Part shown: positions 16,089 to 24,836 of the stretch, in pieces
How positions within the stretch are numbered: the stretch's first letter is position 1
Layout of the letters: every line of letters begins with the position of its first letter
IMG/VR virus record: IMGVR_UViG_3300042991_000477
Span: 1-55,447 of that record
Length of the DNA: 55,447 nucleotides
Direction: 5' to 3' (one strand)
DNA from: a virus
The notes under the pieces: generated by a model
What the model saw: the letters and a program-made list of their open reading frames with translations, nothing else
Databases searched by the model: none
What the model was told of the DNA's origin: nothing
Position numbers and translations under genes: made by a program

Positions 16089-17228
16089 TCTTTTTAATTT
16101 TTCTATTAAATTGTATAATTTGTTTTTTTTAACGTAAGAATAATGTTTAGGTGATTTTTCTCTAAAATCTTTCAAATTATCATATTTCTCCATTTCTGAT
16201 TTTATATCAGAAATAGAGAATTTTGATGTTCTATGTAAATTTTTAATCAAATGATTTAAATTATTTTTTTTAATATAAAGATAGCAACCTTTTGAATTTT
16301 TTATAAATTCTCCTAATTTATTATATTTTTTTATCTCCTCAATAACTTTTTCTTCTGTCCAATAAATTTTATTACGTTTCAATTTTGATGTATATTTATC
16401 TATCAATCCTCTATTAATCAATTTTTGATATAATGAGAATTCGTTAATTTTAAAATCATGATAATTATCATATTTGCTAATAATATTTATTATTTCTTTT
16501 TCATCTATTATTTTACTATTAATAAATTCATTAATATATTTATCATCAATATTTATAATATAATTAACATTAAAATTTTTATTACAAATATTATTAATAA
16601 TTTTAATATTTTTAATTAATTGTTTTTTTATATCTTGTATATAATTTCTATTATTTTCAGTTAATCTTATAAGTGTAATATTTTTATTTTTACATATCTC
16701 AGTTTTAATCATATCTATTTCTTTATTAACATGCCACAACTTACCATCATATTCAAATCCGAGTTTATATTTTTCAATATAAACATCTAATTCGTATGGC
16801 TTTATTATATTTTTTTCATTATAGGTAATTGTATCATTAAATAATTTTTTTATAATACTAAATAATATTAACTGTGGTATTGAATATGATCCAGTAACCA
16901 TATGACTACAAATATCATTTAAATAACCAGCAACTCTTGCTGTATAATATGCACTACCATCTAATCTTTGAAATTCACCTCTTGTTTTATATTTTTGTGC
17001 AATTATTTTTAAATTTTCATATGATAAATCTCTGCCAACAATTTTATTTCTATTAGCTATATTTTTACTCTTTTGTTTTTTAGATTTTTTCAATTTTAAT
17101 AAATATGCTTTTCTTTCAATTTGATCAATAGTTTTATTTAAAATTTTTGCAATATTAAAATTTATTTCATCAGAATAAATTTCTATTAATTTATTTGTTT
17201 CGTCTTTTGTCCATCTTATATATTTCAT
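16080..17228 (-). CDS. VSR-like (EDxHD-type) homing endonuclease
   Basis: A 382-residue protein. The N-terminus (RWTKDETNKLIEIYSDEINF) is a SANT/Myb-like helix-turn-helix. Residues about 75-110 hold one 'YKTRGEFQRLDGSAYYTARV' helical repeat. The central segment (LDVYIEKYKLGFEYDGKLWH, then 'ICKNKNITLIRLTENN') is a VSR/PD-(D/E)xK-like nuclease core with the catalytic acidic residues and W-H. Three further repeats follow (LGEFIKNSKGCYLYIKKN, LKDFREKSPKHYSYVKKN). It is antisense to its left neighbour and isolated, as expected for a mobile gene. It encodes no recognised intron. Confidence 0.8.
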   Translation of the reverse strand: MKYIRWTKDETNKLIEIYSDEINFNIAKILNKTIDQIERKAYLLKLKKSKKQKSKNIANRNKIVGRDLSYENLKIIAQKYKTRGEFQRLDGSAYYTARVAGYLNDICSHMVTGSYSIPQLILFSIIKKLFNDTITYNEKNIIKPYELDVYIEKYKLGFEYDGKLWHVNKEIDMIKTEICKNKNITLIRLTENNRNYIQDIKKQLIKNIKIINNICNKNFNVNYIINIDDKYINEFINSKIIDEKEIINIISKYDNYHDFKINEFSLYQKLINRGLIDKYTSKLKRNKIYWTEEKVIEEIKKYNKLGEFIKNSKGCYLYIKKNNLNHLIKNLHRTSKFSISDIKSEMEKYDNLKDFREKSPKHYSYVKKNKLYNLIEKLKRLK

Positions 17229-17322
17229 ATTTATGGTTATATTTTATACTATATATAAAAAATATGTATCCAAGTTTACTATTTGTTATAAACTTTTTAT
17301 ATAATAATTCATATAATTAAAT

Positions 17323-17526
17323 ATGAAATATCATTGTATTGATTGTGATAAAGATTTTGATGAATCTTCTGATATACTTGAAATTAAAGGTAAACTTATT
17401 AGAATTTTGTTTGTTAGATGTCCAAATTGTAATAATAGCAATGTTTGTTTATCTGAAAATGGTAAAAAAATGGTAGAAAGAAAAGCAAAAATTAATAAAA
17501 TTGAAACTACAAATTCTTTTTTGTAG
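17323..17526 (+). CDS. Zinc-ribbon small protein
   Basis: A 67-residue protein with two Cys pairs, CIDCDKDF at residues 5-8 and RCPNCNNSN near 33, making a zinc ribbon. The rest is charged. It may bind nucleic acid or act as a transcription accessory factor; this is unproven. Its last nine codons lie in a perfect inverted repeat shared with the convergent CHAP gene. Confidence 0.7.
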   Translation: MKYHCIDCDKDFDESSDILEIKGKLIRILFVRCPNCNNSNVCLSENGKKMVERKAKINKIETTNSFL

Positions 17527-17533
17527 TTTCAAT
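17500..17533. terminator. Bidirectional terminator inside two convergent genes
   Basis: ATTGAAACTACAAA and TTTGTAGTTTCAAT form a perfect 14-bp stem around a 6-nt loop. The hairpin spans the 3' ends of both convergent coding regions. Because the arms are reverse complements read in matching phase, both proteins carry I-E-T-T near their C-termini. Confidence 0.75.
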
Positions 17534-18445
17534 TGGTGTTATTTTTATGTATCTTGATATAGCATGCACTTTTTTTGGATCTCTTTTTATTTTATAAACA
17601 CCATCTCCTTCTCTACTAAATCCAGAATTAGTATTTCCCTCAACTGTAATAAAATAACCACTTTTATCTACTTTTTCTAAAAATCCAACATGACCAACTC
17701 TACCAAGTTCTGGATAATAATATGTTATCACATCTCCTGGTAATAATTTGATGTTATTATTTTTTCTCTTTGATGACCATATAATATCTTTTTGTATTGC
17801 ATAACTAGGAGACCATGCAGTATTTGGATTTTCAACTCCTAACCAGGTGAGATTAGCGCCAACAAAAGCACCACACCATGGTTGCCTTAATTTTGATTTT
17901 ACTGTTATTAAATATTTATCTATCATTGGTCCTCTGTTTTCTGATGTTTCTCTAACATTTAATTGAGAGTTAATAGTGTCTATTAAATTTTCTCTAACAT
18001 CTATATTTTTATTTATACTTTTTGTTTGTGCTCCAGCACCAAATACCAAAGCGGCAGCAAGTATAAACACCAAAATAAACTTTATAGTATATTCTATTTT
18101 TTTATCTTCAGATATACTATCAAAATTGTGATATATCTTATCATGTAAATATTTATATATTTTAGGAAATGATATTCTAAGTGCGAAATGTGCTGACCAC
18201 AATGTAATAATGAATAATAAAATTTTAGATATTATTGTTTCTATTTGACTATAAAAATCAAAAAACGCACCTTGTGGAAACATTTTAATCATTAAGCTAT
18301 TGAAAAAATAAAAACCTATTAATAATAATGGTATAGCAATCATTTCTTCCTTATATGTTTTATAAAAGTCAGAATTTTTTATTTTTATAAATAAATTTTT
18401 TATTTTTAGAAATAAATTTTTAATATTTTTAATCATAGTTATCAT
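17507..18445 (-). CDS. Membrane-anchored CHAP-type peptidoglycan hydrolase
   Basis: A 312-residue protein. Residues 1-150 contain three hydrophobic segments (AIPLLLIGFYFFNSLMI, ILLFIITLWSAHFAL, FILVFILAAALVFGAGA). Residues 185-312 resemble a CHAP amidase/endopeptidase: QPWCGAFVGANLTWLG with the nucleophile Cys, GDVITYYYPELGRVGHVGFL with the catalytic His, and ITVEGNTNSG. CHAP domains cut peptidoglycan peptides or the sugar-peptide bond. The membrane anchors suggest a lysin held in the inner membrane and exposed to the periplasm. No separate holin is visible nearby. Confidence 0.75.
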   Translation of the reverse strand: MITMIKNIKNLFLKIKNLFIKIKNSDFYKTYKEEMIAIPLLLIGFYFFNSLMIKMFPQGAFFDFYSQIETIISKILLFIITLWSAHFALRISFPKIYKYLHDKIYHNFDSISEDKKIEYTIKFILVFILAAALVFGAGAQTKSINKNIDVRENLIDTINSQLNVRETSENRGPMIDKYLITVKSKLRQPWCGAFVGANLTWLGVENPNTAWSPSYAIQKDIIWSSKRKNNNIKLLPGDVITYYYPELGRVGHVGFLEKVDKSGYFITVEGNTNSGFSREGDGVYKIKRDPKKVHAISRYIKITPIETTKKNL

Positions 18446-18485
18446 TATTTTAAACTATATATTATAATTTAAATATAATAATTTG

Positions 18486-18659
18486 ATGAATTTATATGAA
18501 AAAATATCAAAAGCTGCAGAATTAATACATAGAAAATCTTTAACAGGTGCTGGTAATTATATAATAATTAGTCCAAAAATTGCAGAAATTATTGAAAATT
18601 TAAATATCAAAAAGCATCGAAAGAAAAAGTTAGAACAAATATTTAGAACAAGAATCTGA
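18486..18659 (+). CDS. 57-residue protein with capsid-like signature
   Basis: A short frame from ATG 18486 encodes 57 residues: MNLYEKISKAAELIHRKS, then LTGAGNYIIISPKIAEII and a basic end (KKHRKKKLEQIFRTRI). The 'G-x-GNYIIxSPxxA' stretch resembles a segment I recall in T4 gp23-type major capsid proteins (R-x-R-x-GNF-I-x-SP). It might be a detached copy of that segment or coincidence. It lies alone on the plus strand between two minus-strand genes, 9 nt from the next stop. Confidence 0.5.
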   Translation: MNLYEKISKAAELIHRKSLTGAGNYIIISPKIAEIIENLNIKKHRKKKLEQIFRTRI

Positions 18660-18668
18660 ATAGAATTT

Positions 18669-19388
18669 TTATTTTTCATGAAAAATTTTCATTTCTTTTA
18701 TTTGTTCAAATAAATTATCAGTAATATAATCACCGTTCATACAATTATTTTTAGATATTGAAGATTCTGTTGGAACAATTTTAATATCCTTATTAAATAT
18801 TTCTTTTATTTTAAGTAATATCTCATATTTTGATAAACAATCAGGATTTGATAATATTGTAACATGATTAAATTTATTCCAATTTAGCATTATCGTCTCT
18901 GACCATTTGGACCATTCTAATGTTGTATTTCCATTCCAATATTGATTAGTAAAACCATTAACTGTATCATCAGAATTTAAAAACCAATCTAAAAAGGAAA
19001 ATTTTGTATTCTTTTCAAATCCTAATATAGATGTTTTTATAATTTTAGTATTATGATATATTTTTTCTCTTGCTAATTTTTTAGATAATCCATATGGCGT
19101 TTCATCACCTTCGTCTGTGTCAGGATGAATTATCCTAACACCTAATTTATCTAGCCATTTTGGTAATTCATAATTAATTTTATTATATTGATCATCTGTT
19201 GGCTTTCTTTGAGGTATTATACCAATACAATTAATAATATAATCTACTTTTTGATCAGATACCAATAGTTTGAAATCATCATTAGGCCATCTTAAATTTG
19301 TTGTTATTATATCATATTTTTTTGAGATAAAATATTTATAAACCATATTTCCTAATAAACCATTGTGTCCTAATATTAATATTTTCAT
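18669..19388 (-). CDS. RmlD-like sugar-nucleotide reductase
   Basis: A 239-residue extended short-chain dehydrogenase/reductase. The Rossmann start is ILGHNGLLGNMVYKYF (GxxGxxG). Next come VDYIINCIGIIPQ and the active-site YGLSK (Y-x-x-x-K) near residue 136. It resembles dTDP-4-dehydrorhamnose reductase and the related FnlB/WbjC reductases acting on UDP-6-deoxy-4-keto sugars. It is shorter than RmlD (about 290). It overlaps the dehydratase-like gene upstream by 1 nt, which supports a shared pathway. The exact sugar cannot be told. Confidence 0.75.
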   Translation of the reverse strand: MKILILGHNGLLGNMVYKYFISKKYDIITTNLRWPNDDFKLLVSDQKVDYIINCIGIIPQRKPTDDQYNKINYELPKWLDKLGVRIIHPDTDEGDETPYGLSKKLAREKIYHNTKIIKTSILGFEKNTKFSFLDWFLNSDDTVNGFTNQYWNGNTTLEWSKWSETIMLNWNKFNHVTILSNPDCLSKYEILLKIKEIFNKDIKIVPTESSISKNNCMNGDYITDNLFEQIKEMKIFHEK

Positions 19389-20332
19389 TATTTATAATAA
19401 TTATTTTTTTCTAAAATTTCAATTAATTCATTTTTTGTGTATGTATAATCACCACTATTATATTCGTTGTTTATTAATTTTCCATACATATTATTTTCTT
19501 GTATATTTTTATAATGCATTAAATAAATATTATTTTCTTTTGAATAATATGTACGTGGTAATTCTTCTTTTGCTATCATTATTTCATGTATTTTTTCAGA
19601 TATTCTTGGTTCTCCAATTTCATATTTTAATCCAAATTTATCTTTATAAATATCAAACAAATCTTTTATTTTAAAACTTTTTACATTTGGTATAACATTA
19701 TATCCATTAAAATTTAATGCGTTTTCGATAACATCTATAGCGATTTGTACATCTAACATAAATCTTGTCATTTTATCTGAATATAAAGTTAGATGATAAT
19801 TTTTATTTATACTGTCCCATATAAGTGGAATAACACTACCTGTTGAATTTGAAACATTACCATATATAGCAGAAGATAATCTAGTTGAACTATTTTCAGC
19901 ATTAACAATAAAAAGTTCACCAGCAACAAATTTCATAGAACCATATAAAGTTGTTGCAGCTCTTGATTTGTCTGATGAAATAAAACACGCTGCTTCCATT
20001 TCATTTTCTTCTGCACATCTTCTAGAATTTATAGCACCATTAATAATCACCTTAACTGATTCTTCATAATTTTGATCAACTGCACCTATTTGTTTAAGAG
20101 ATGCAGCAAATATACCAATGTCATGATTTTTAGATGATCTTTTCATTAAATCAAAATTTCTAACATCTCCAATAATGCAATTTACATTCGGAAATTCTTT
20201 TTTGAGATAATAATGTTTTGCCTCATCTCTTGAATAAATAGTTATTTCGTTTTCGTTATAATAACTTTTTATGATATTTTTACCTAAAAAACCAGCACCG
20301 CCTGTTATAAATATTTTTTTGTTTTTTATCAT
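19388..20332 (-). CDS. UDP-sugar 4,6-dehydratase/epimerase-like
   Basis: A 314-residue extended SDR enzyme of the CapD/PseB/FnlA group. Motifs: IFITGGAGFLGKNIIKSY (NAD-binding GxxGxxG), CIIGDVRN, FAASLKQIGAVDQNYEE (family A-[SL]-K-Q-[IV] motif), ISSDKSRAATTLYGSMKF (Y-x-x-x-K), and LYSDKMTRFMLDVQIAIDVI (the MTRF-x motif of the family). These enzymes turn UDP-GlcNAc into a 4-keto-6-deoxy sugar. With the reductase at 18669 it could make a 6-deoxy amino sugar for the glycosyltransferases nearby. Confidence 0.8.
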   Translation of the reverse strand: MIKNKKIFITGGAGFLGKNIIKSYYNENEITIYSRDEAKHYYLKKEFPNVNCIIGDVRNFDLMKRSSKNHDIGIFAASLKQIGAVDQNYEESVKVIINGAINSRRCAEENEMEAACFISSDKSRAATTLYGSMKFVAGELFIVNAENSSTRLSSAIYGNVSNSTGSVIPLIWDSINKNYHLTLYSDKMTRFMLDVQIAIDVIENALNFNGYNVIPNVKSFKIKDLFDIYKDKFGLKYEIGEPRISEKIHEIMIAKEELPRTYYSKENNIYLMHYKNIQENNMYGKLINNEYNSGDYTYTKNELIEILEKNNYYK

Positions 20333-21275
20333 TAATTTTCAATTATTTTACAATATTTAATAATATCTTTATTAAATTCTATATCATTATCATTTACAAT
20401 AATATTTAAGTTATTAATATTTAATTTTTCAAACTTTATTTCAGTACTTATTAACTTATATTCATCTGTTATATTAGTGTAATATATTAACTCATTATAT
20501 AATATTTTAACTGATAAGTCTATTTTTATGTCATAAAATAATATATTTACATTGTTGTTTTTTTCAGCAATAAACATATTAAAATTTTCAAATTTCATTA
20601 AATCATAAGAAGAACCATGATTTGATAATACATTATCTTTAAATTTATCATTAGAATCAAAATTTATAACTGTATAAAAATCGTCTTTATATTCATCAAA
20701 TTTAAAAATATAAGAATTAGATTCAGAATATATATATATTTTGCAAAATCTTCAGCAAATCCATTTATTTCTTTATATTTTTCTTTTGAAATTTTATTAA
20801 AAAGTTCTGAACTAGATTTAATTGATGCTAATGGCATTATTACATTATCATTTTCATGTAAAAATGCACAACCCTCAAAATCAGATTTATTTTCAATTTC
20901 ATTTAATAATTTCTCTGTTATAATAGTATCATAATTTAATATAATTATATTATCATAAATATTTTTTAAAAAATCAAATCCTCTTTTCCATTGCTGTAAA
21001 ACAGCATAACCATAGTCTTCAGTATATATATGAAGTGTATATTGCTTATATTTAATCCACCAAGTAATATATTTTTCTGGATAATATAAAATTGGATTTG
21101 AACTGTCATATAAATAATAATTAACTCTTTTTTGAATATTATCATTTAACGGATAATGAGCATGTAAACAAATATCATATCCTGATATACTTTTTAAATT
21201 ATCTATACATTCATTTAATACTTCAATTTTTAAATCTGTATCACAATAACTAGTTATTAAAAAAACAGTTTTCAT
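20332..21275 (-). pseudogene. Glycosyltransferase-like gene broken in an (AT)6 tract
   Basis: From ATG 21275 (MKTVFLITSYCDTD) the frame runs to about 20740 and then ends in a foreign hydrophobic tail at 20664. A second frame continues with YSESNSYIFKFDEYKDD to the stop at 20332. Removing one AT unit from the (AT)6 tract at 20728-20739 joins them into a 313-residue protein. It is a paralogue of 24837-25919: both have 'HAHYPL', a 'YYxYDSxNP' motif and a D-T-x-I/F-T motif. A GT-A-like role is inferred. The tract could be a phase-variation switch, decay or an assembly error. Confidence 0.65.
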
Positions 21276-21553
21276 ATTAATTTTATTTTTTAAATCATTT
21301 ATAAAAAAATCACCATCAATAACATGATGATCGTCTGGTGATCTTAAATATTTTTTTCCATAAATCCTTTCTCGTCCAAATAATTTTTCATACAATTCCA
21401 ATATTTAATATTCTTACTATTAAAAAAAGAATTAAACTTTTTATATAAAAATAATCTTTCAATTTCTGTTCCAGATATTAAATCTTTGTTTTCAAAATTA
21501 TCTTTTAGTGCACCATTTGGAGTTAAAATAATAACTTCACAATTTGAATATAA
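21273..21553 (-). pseudogene. Displaced C-terminus of the SGNH domain
   Basis: After the upstream frame stops at 21537, an overlapping frame reads LYSNCEVIILTPNGALKDNF and then FNSFFNSKNIKYWNCMKN. A third frame reads KKYLRSPDDHHVIDGDFF. Deleting one A from the A7 run at 21554-21560 and adding one A to the A7 run at 21351-21357 (minus-strand A) joins all three. The repaired sequence completes an SGNH hydrolase with D-x-x-H (SPDDHHV) as its last catalytic block. The repaired frame then runs directly into the ATG at 21275 without a stop. Confidence 0.6.
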
Positions 21554-23585
21554 TTTTTTTAATATCTTCTATTGCATAATAATAATCATCTAATAATTTT
21601 TCAGTTATTTCAATTAAATTCTTATTTCTATCTTCACTATTATCTATATTTCTAATTTTCCAAAGAATGCCAATTCTTAAATCTATTTCTCCTAACAATA
21701 GAGATATTTTATCTCCTTCTTTAATTGGTATTGTTTTTAAAAAAGATTTCCAATCAGACCTTATAAAATTTTTAATTGATAATAAAAAATGTGAAACATG
21801 ATTTATTATAAAATTATCACAAATTAGATTAGATTCAATATTATTAAATATGTTCCCAACATGTGAATCTCCTATAACCCAAAAAGTTGGCAACAATTGA
21901 GGTCTTTCTATACATTTAATTCCAGGTAACTTTTTTTCATATATTAATTCATTATTATCATTATCATAAATAAAAACATCAATACCCATTGTAAAATGTG
22001 TATTACAATATGGATGTACATCATATGGATAAAAAGTGCTATAATAATTTATACCTTTTGTTACATTAACAATATGAAAAATTTCAACAGTTTTAAAAAT
22101 TAAATCTTTTAATGATATTTTTATATTTATATCATTATCACCAAAATATTCATAATATATTTTTATGCATTTATCATTGTCTAAATATTCAAAATTATTT
22201 ATGTTTATCAATTTATTATTTAATAAAATTTTATAATTTTTCGGTAAATTTTTATTATTTTCTATTTCAATATATTCTAATTTAACATTATCGAAAATAT
22301 ATTCACCATTTTTTATGCAATTATTAATATATTCATCATTAGTATAAATATCATTATTAAATTCTTGGTGTGAAAAATTTTTAATTTTATCAGATATATT
22401 TTTTGGACCAAAAAAATATGAAAAATGCCACCCACCATTTTTAACTATTTCTCCATCTACTAATATTCTAATGTCTTCTGGTGTTGAGCTTTTAAGTATT
22501 TTATATTTTACAACTTTTGGAAAAGTCCATATTTTAGGATATTTATAATTTAAATTATAAAAATAAAAATCTTGTTCTAGTGCTAATATATTAAAATCTT
22601 TATTTATATATTCTATTATCACATTTGGATTTATTATTTCATCAGCATCAGATATTATTATAATATCTTCATCATTTAAATCTAATTTATTTAAACCTTT
22701 TAAAATTGAATTTCTTTGATTCTCTTCTCTAATTCTAGCTGGAGTGTTTTTAAAATTGTCCAAATGTGTCACATTAGAAACTGATTCTAAATCATCATCT
22801 ATTATATGTATTATTTTATTTAAATATTTATCAAATAAATTTTTATTATTATCAAAATATAATTCCTTATTATTACCTGAATGTGCCTTTTTTGATTCTA
22901 CCAAAACAAAATAATCAACATATTCATCTAATTCTTTTAGTCTAAATTCTAATAATTCAAGTTCATTATAAAATATAAAGGTATCAATAACTAAATTTTT
23001 TATATCGCTTTTATTAACTAACCAAGATGTACCAAAAATTTGAATATTTTTATTTTTAAAAAATTCATTAACAGAATTATACACACCTGGACAGTCTAAT
23101 TTTAAATAATCATGACCAGCAATTATTCCATTCCTTTTTACTTTAGGAAACCAACACTGTAAATCATTTTTAACAGATTCATAATCATGTGCACCATCAA
23201 TAAATAAGAAATCTATTGAATTATCTTCATATTTGTCAAAAACTTGATATGAATATGCTTTAATTGGATTTATATAATCTTTAACTACATTTATATTTTT
23301 TAAAAATTCTTCGTATAATGTACTATCTTGTGTTTTTAAATCATTTATTTTTTTAGTATAAATTTCTTCATCAGTTGATCCAATTGAACCATCCCAACAA
23401 TCTATGCAATCAAATTTTATATTCTTTTTAGAATTAGCTATTTCAACTGCCATGTATGATGTAGATTTACCGAGCCAAGAGCCAATTTCAACAAAATATG
23501 ATCCTGATTCAAATTTATTAACCATATTTGAGTAAATTTCTTCAAAATCAAACCAACCTTCGATATTTTGATATATATGATTCAT
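21537..23585 (-). CDS. Methyltransferase - GT17-like - SGNH multidomain protein (3' end displaced)
   Basis: A 682-residue protein. Residues 1-190 are a class I methyltransferase (YFVEIGSWLGKSTSYMA, DFLFIDGAHDYESVKND, GIIAGHDYLK). Residues 195-450 look like a family 17 glycosyltransferase (FIFYNELELLEFRLKELDE, VESKKAHSGN, IIISDADEIINP with the metal-binding DAD, WHFSYFFGP). Residues from about 560 start an SGNH domain (FWVIGDSHVGNIF, LLGEIDLRIG). The SGNH domain loses its end to a frameshift in an A7 run. The full protein would modify and attach sugars, perhaps adding or removing acyl groups. Confidence 0.75.
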   Translation of the reverse strand: MNHIYQNIEGWFDFEEIYSNMVNKFESGSYFVEIGSWLGKSTSYMAVEIANSKKNIKFDCIDCWDGSIGSTDEEIYTKKINDLKTQDSTLYEEFLKNINVVKDYINPIKAYSYQVFDKYEDNSIDFLFIDGAHDYESVKNDLQCWFPKVKRNGIIAGHDYLKLDCPGVYNSVNEFFKNKNIQIFGTSWLVNKSDIKNLVIDTFIFYNELELLEFRLKELDEYVDYFVLVESKKAHSGNNKELYFDNNKNLFDKYLNKIIHIIDDDLESVSNVTHLDNFKNTPARIREENQRNSILKGLNKLDLNDEDIIIISDADEIINPNVIIEYINKDFNILALEQDFYFYNLNYKYPKIWTFPKVVKYKILKSSTPEDIRILVDGEIVKNGGWHFSYFFGPKNISDKIKNFSHQEFNNDIYTNDEYINNCIKNGEYIFDNVKLEYIEIENNKNLPKNYKILLNNKLININNFEYLDNDKCIKIYYEYFGDNDINIKISLKDLIFKTVEIFHIVNVTKGINYYSTFYPYDVHPYCNTHFTMGIDVFIYDNDNNELIYEKKLPGIKCIERPQLLPTFWVIGDSHVGNIFNNIESNLICDNFIINHVSHFLLSIKNFIRSDWKSFLKTIPIKEGDKISLLLGEIDLRIGILWKIRNIDNSEDRNKNLIEITEKLLDDYYYAIEDIKKIIFKL

Positions 23586-24148
23586 AAATATTTTGAAACT
23601 CTTCTATCTTTTTTTCTTTTAACCAAAGATAAACCCATATCACATATTGGTAAATTTATAATATCTAATTCTGGATGAATAGAATAAACATAATCAAAGA
23701 TATGATATGAATCTGAACAAAGATTAGTATGTATCATTACTTCATGTATAGGATCGGTGTCATGTAAAATTATAATACCAAACTCATTTAATACTTTTAA
23801 TGAATTTTCAAAATCTCTTCTAACATACCTCCAATCATGATTAGCATCAATAAAAATAATATCAAATGTTTCATTATTATTATTAAAAAAATTATCGGTG
23901 GTCATTAAATGATATTCTATATTATTTTTATCTTGTAATTTATCATAAACATCCACACCAACACATTTTTCTACATGATCTCTAATATATTTTATGTTAT
24001 AACCATTATCTACACCAAGTTCTAAATATTTTCTACAATTTGTGGTTTTTACTAAATCTTGTATAAAAACGGCATATGTTTCTACTGGTTTATAATCTCT
24101 AATTCCATCAATACTGTTTATTCTACCATATGCAAATTTATCTATCAT
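23582..24148 (-). CDS. Class I SAM-dependent methyltransferase
   Basis: A 188-residue protein with the class I methyltransferase pattern: CRKYLELGVDNGYNIKYIRD (SAM-binding glycine loop), VGVDVYDK (acidic residue after strand 2), FDIIFIDANHDWRYVRRDFE (motif of the Methyltransf_24 group), and FGIIILHDTDPIHE. It overlaps the next gene by 4 nt. It is likely a sugar O-methyltransferase given the cluster. The substrate is unknown. Confidence 0.8.
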   Translation of the reverse strand: MIDKFAYGRINSIDGIRDYKPVETYAVFIQDLVKTTNCRKYLELGVDNGYNIKYIRDHVEKCVGVDVYDKLQDKNNIEYHLMTTDNFFNNNNETFDIIFIDANHDWRYVRRDFENSLKVLNEFGIIILHDTDPIHEVMIHTNLCSDSYHIFDYVYSIHPELDIINLPICDMGLSLVKRKKDRRVSKYL

Positions 24149-24157
24149 ATTATTATT

Positions 24158-24811
24158 TTAATTTCTATTATCTATATAAATAATTACTTGTTTATAGTAT
24201 TCCACAAAATGTTCATTAAATAAATCCCATTTAATATCAATGCCATCAATTGATAAAACATTATAATTAAATCTTATTAACATATTATCTCTAAAGTTTT
24301 TAAACATTTTATTATCCTCATCAAGACCTAAATGACATTCAAATGCTATTTTTTTAACATTATTTTTTAAGTAATCAAAATTTTCTTCAGTAAATATTAA
24401 ATATTCTCCTCCTTCACAATCAATTTTTAAAAAATCAATATTATCTATACAATTATCTGTTATAAATTCTTTAAATGTTATACCTTTAGCTTTACTTTCA
24501 AATCCTTGCCATTCTATATTTACTTCAAATTCATTGGAAATAGCTCTCCTTAAAAAAGATACTGGGTAACCTTTTAGGTTTTTATATAATGTTCTATAAT
24601 GAGCCTCAACAGGCTCCATAACCCAACAATGTTGTGGATTTTTATCTAATATTGAATATGTAAAGCTTCCAACGAATGCGCCAATATCAACAACGATATC
24701 GTTTTCTTCTACTTTAAATATTTTTTCATATTGACCTGCTAAAGTTTCGTCTCGTAAAAAAGTATAATGAGATTCTGGTACACCCCAATCAAAATTATCA
24801 AAATTTAACAT
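24158..24811 (-). CDS. FkbM-family methyltransferase
   Basis: A 217-residue protein with FkbM features: DIVVDIGAFVGSFTYSIL (SAM loop), CWVMEPVEAHYRTLYKNL (E-P motif), IDFLKIDCEGGEYLIF (the D-x-E-G-x-E signature) and AFECHLGLDED. FkbM enzymes methylate hydroxyls, often on sugars. It lies between another methyltransferase and a glycosyltransferase-like gene, which supports a glycan-modifying role. Confidence 0.85.
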   Translation of the reverse strand: MLNFDNFDWGVPESHYTFLRDETLAGQYEKIFKVEENDIVVDIGAFVGSFTYSILDKNPQHCWVMEPVEAHYRTLYKNLKGYPVSFLRRAISNEFEVNIEWQGFESKAKGITFKEFITDNCIDNIDFLKIDCEGGEYLIFTEENFDYLKNNVKKIAFECHLGLDEDNKMFKNFRDNMLIRFNYNVLSIDGIDIKWDLFNEHFVEYYKQVIIYIDNRN

Positions 24812-24836
24812 ATTTTTTTATTTATTTTTATAATAA

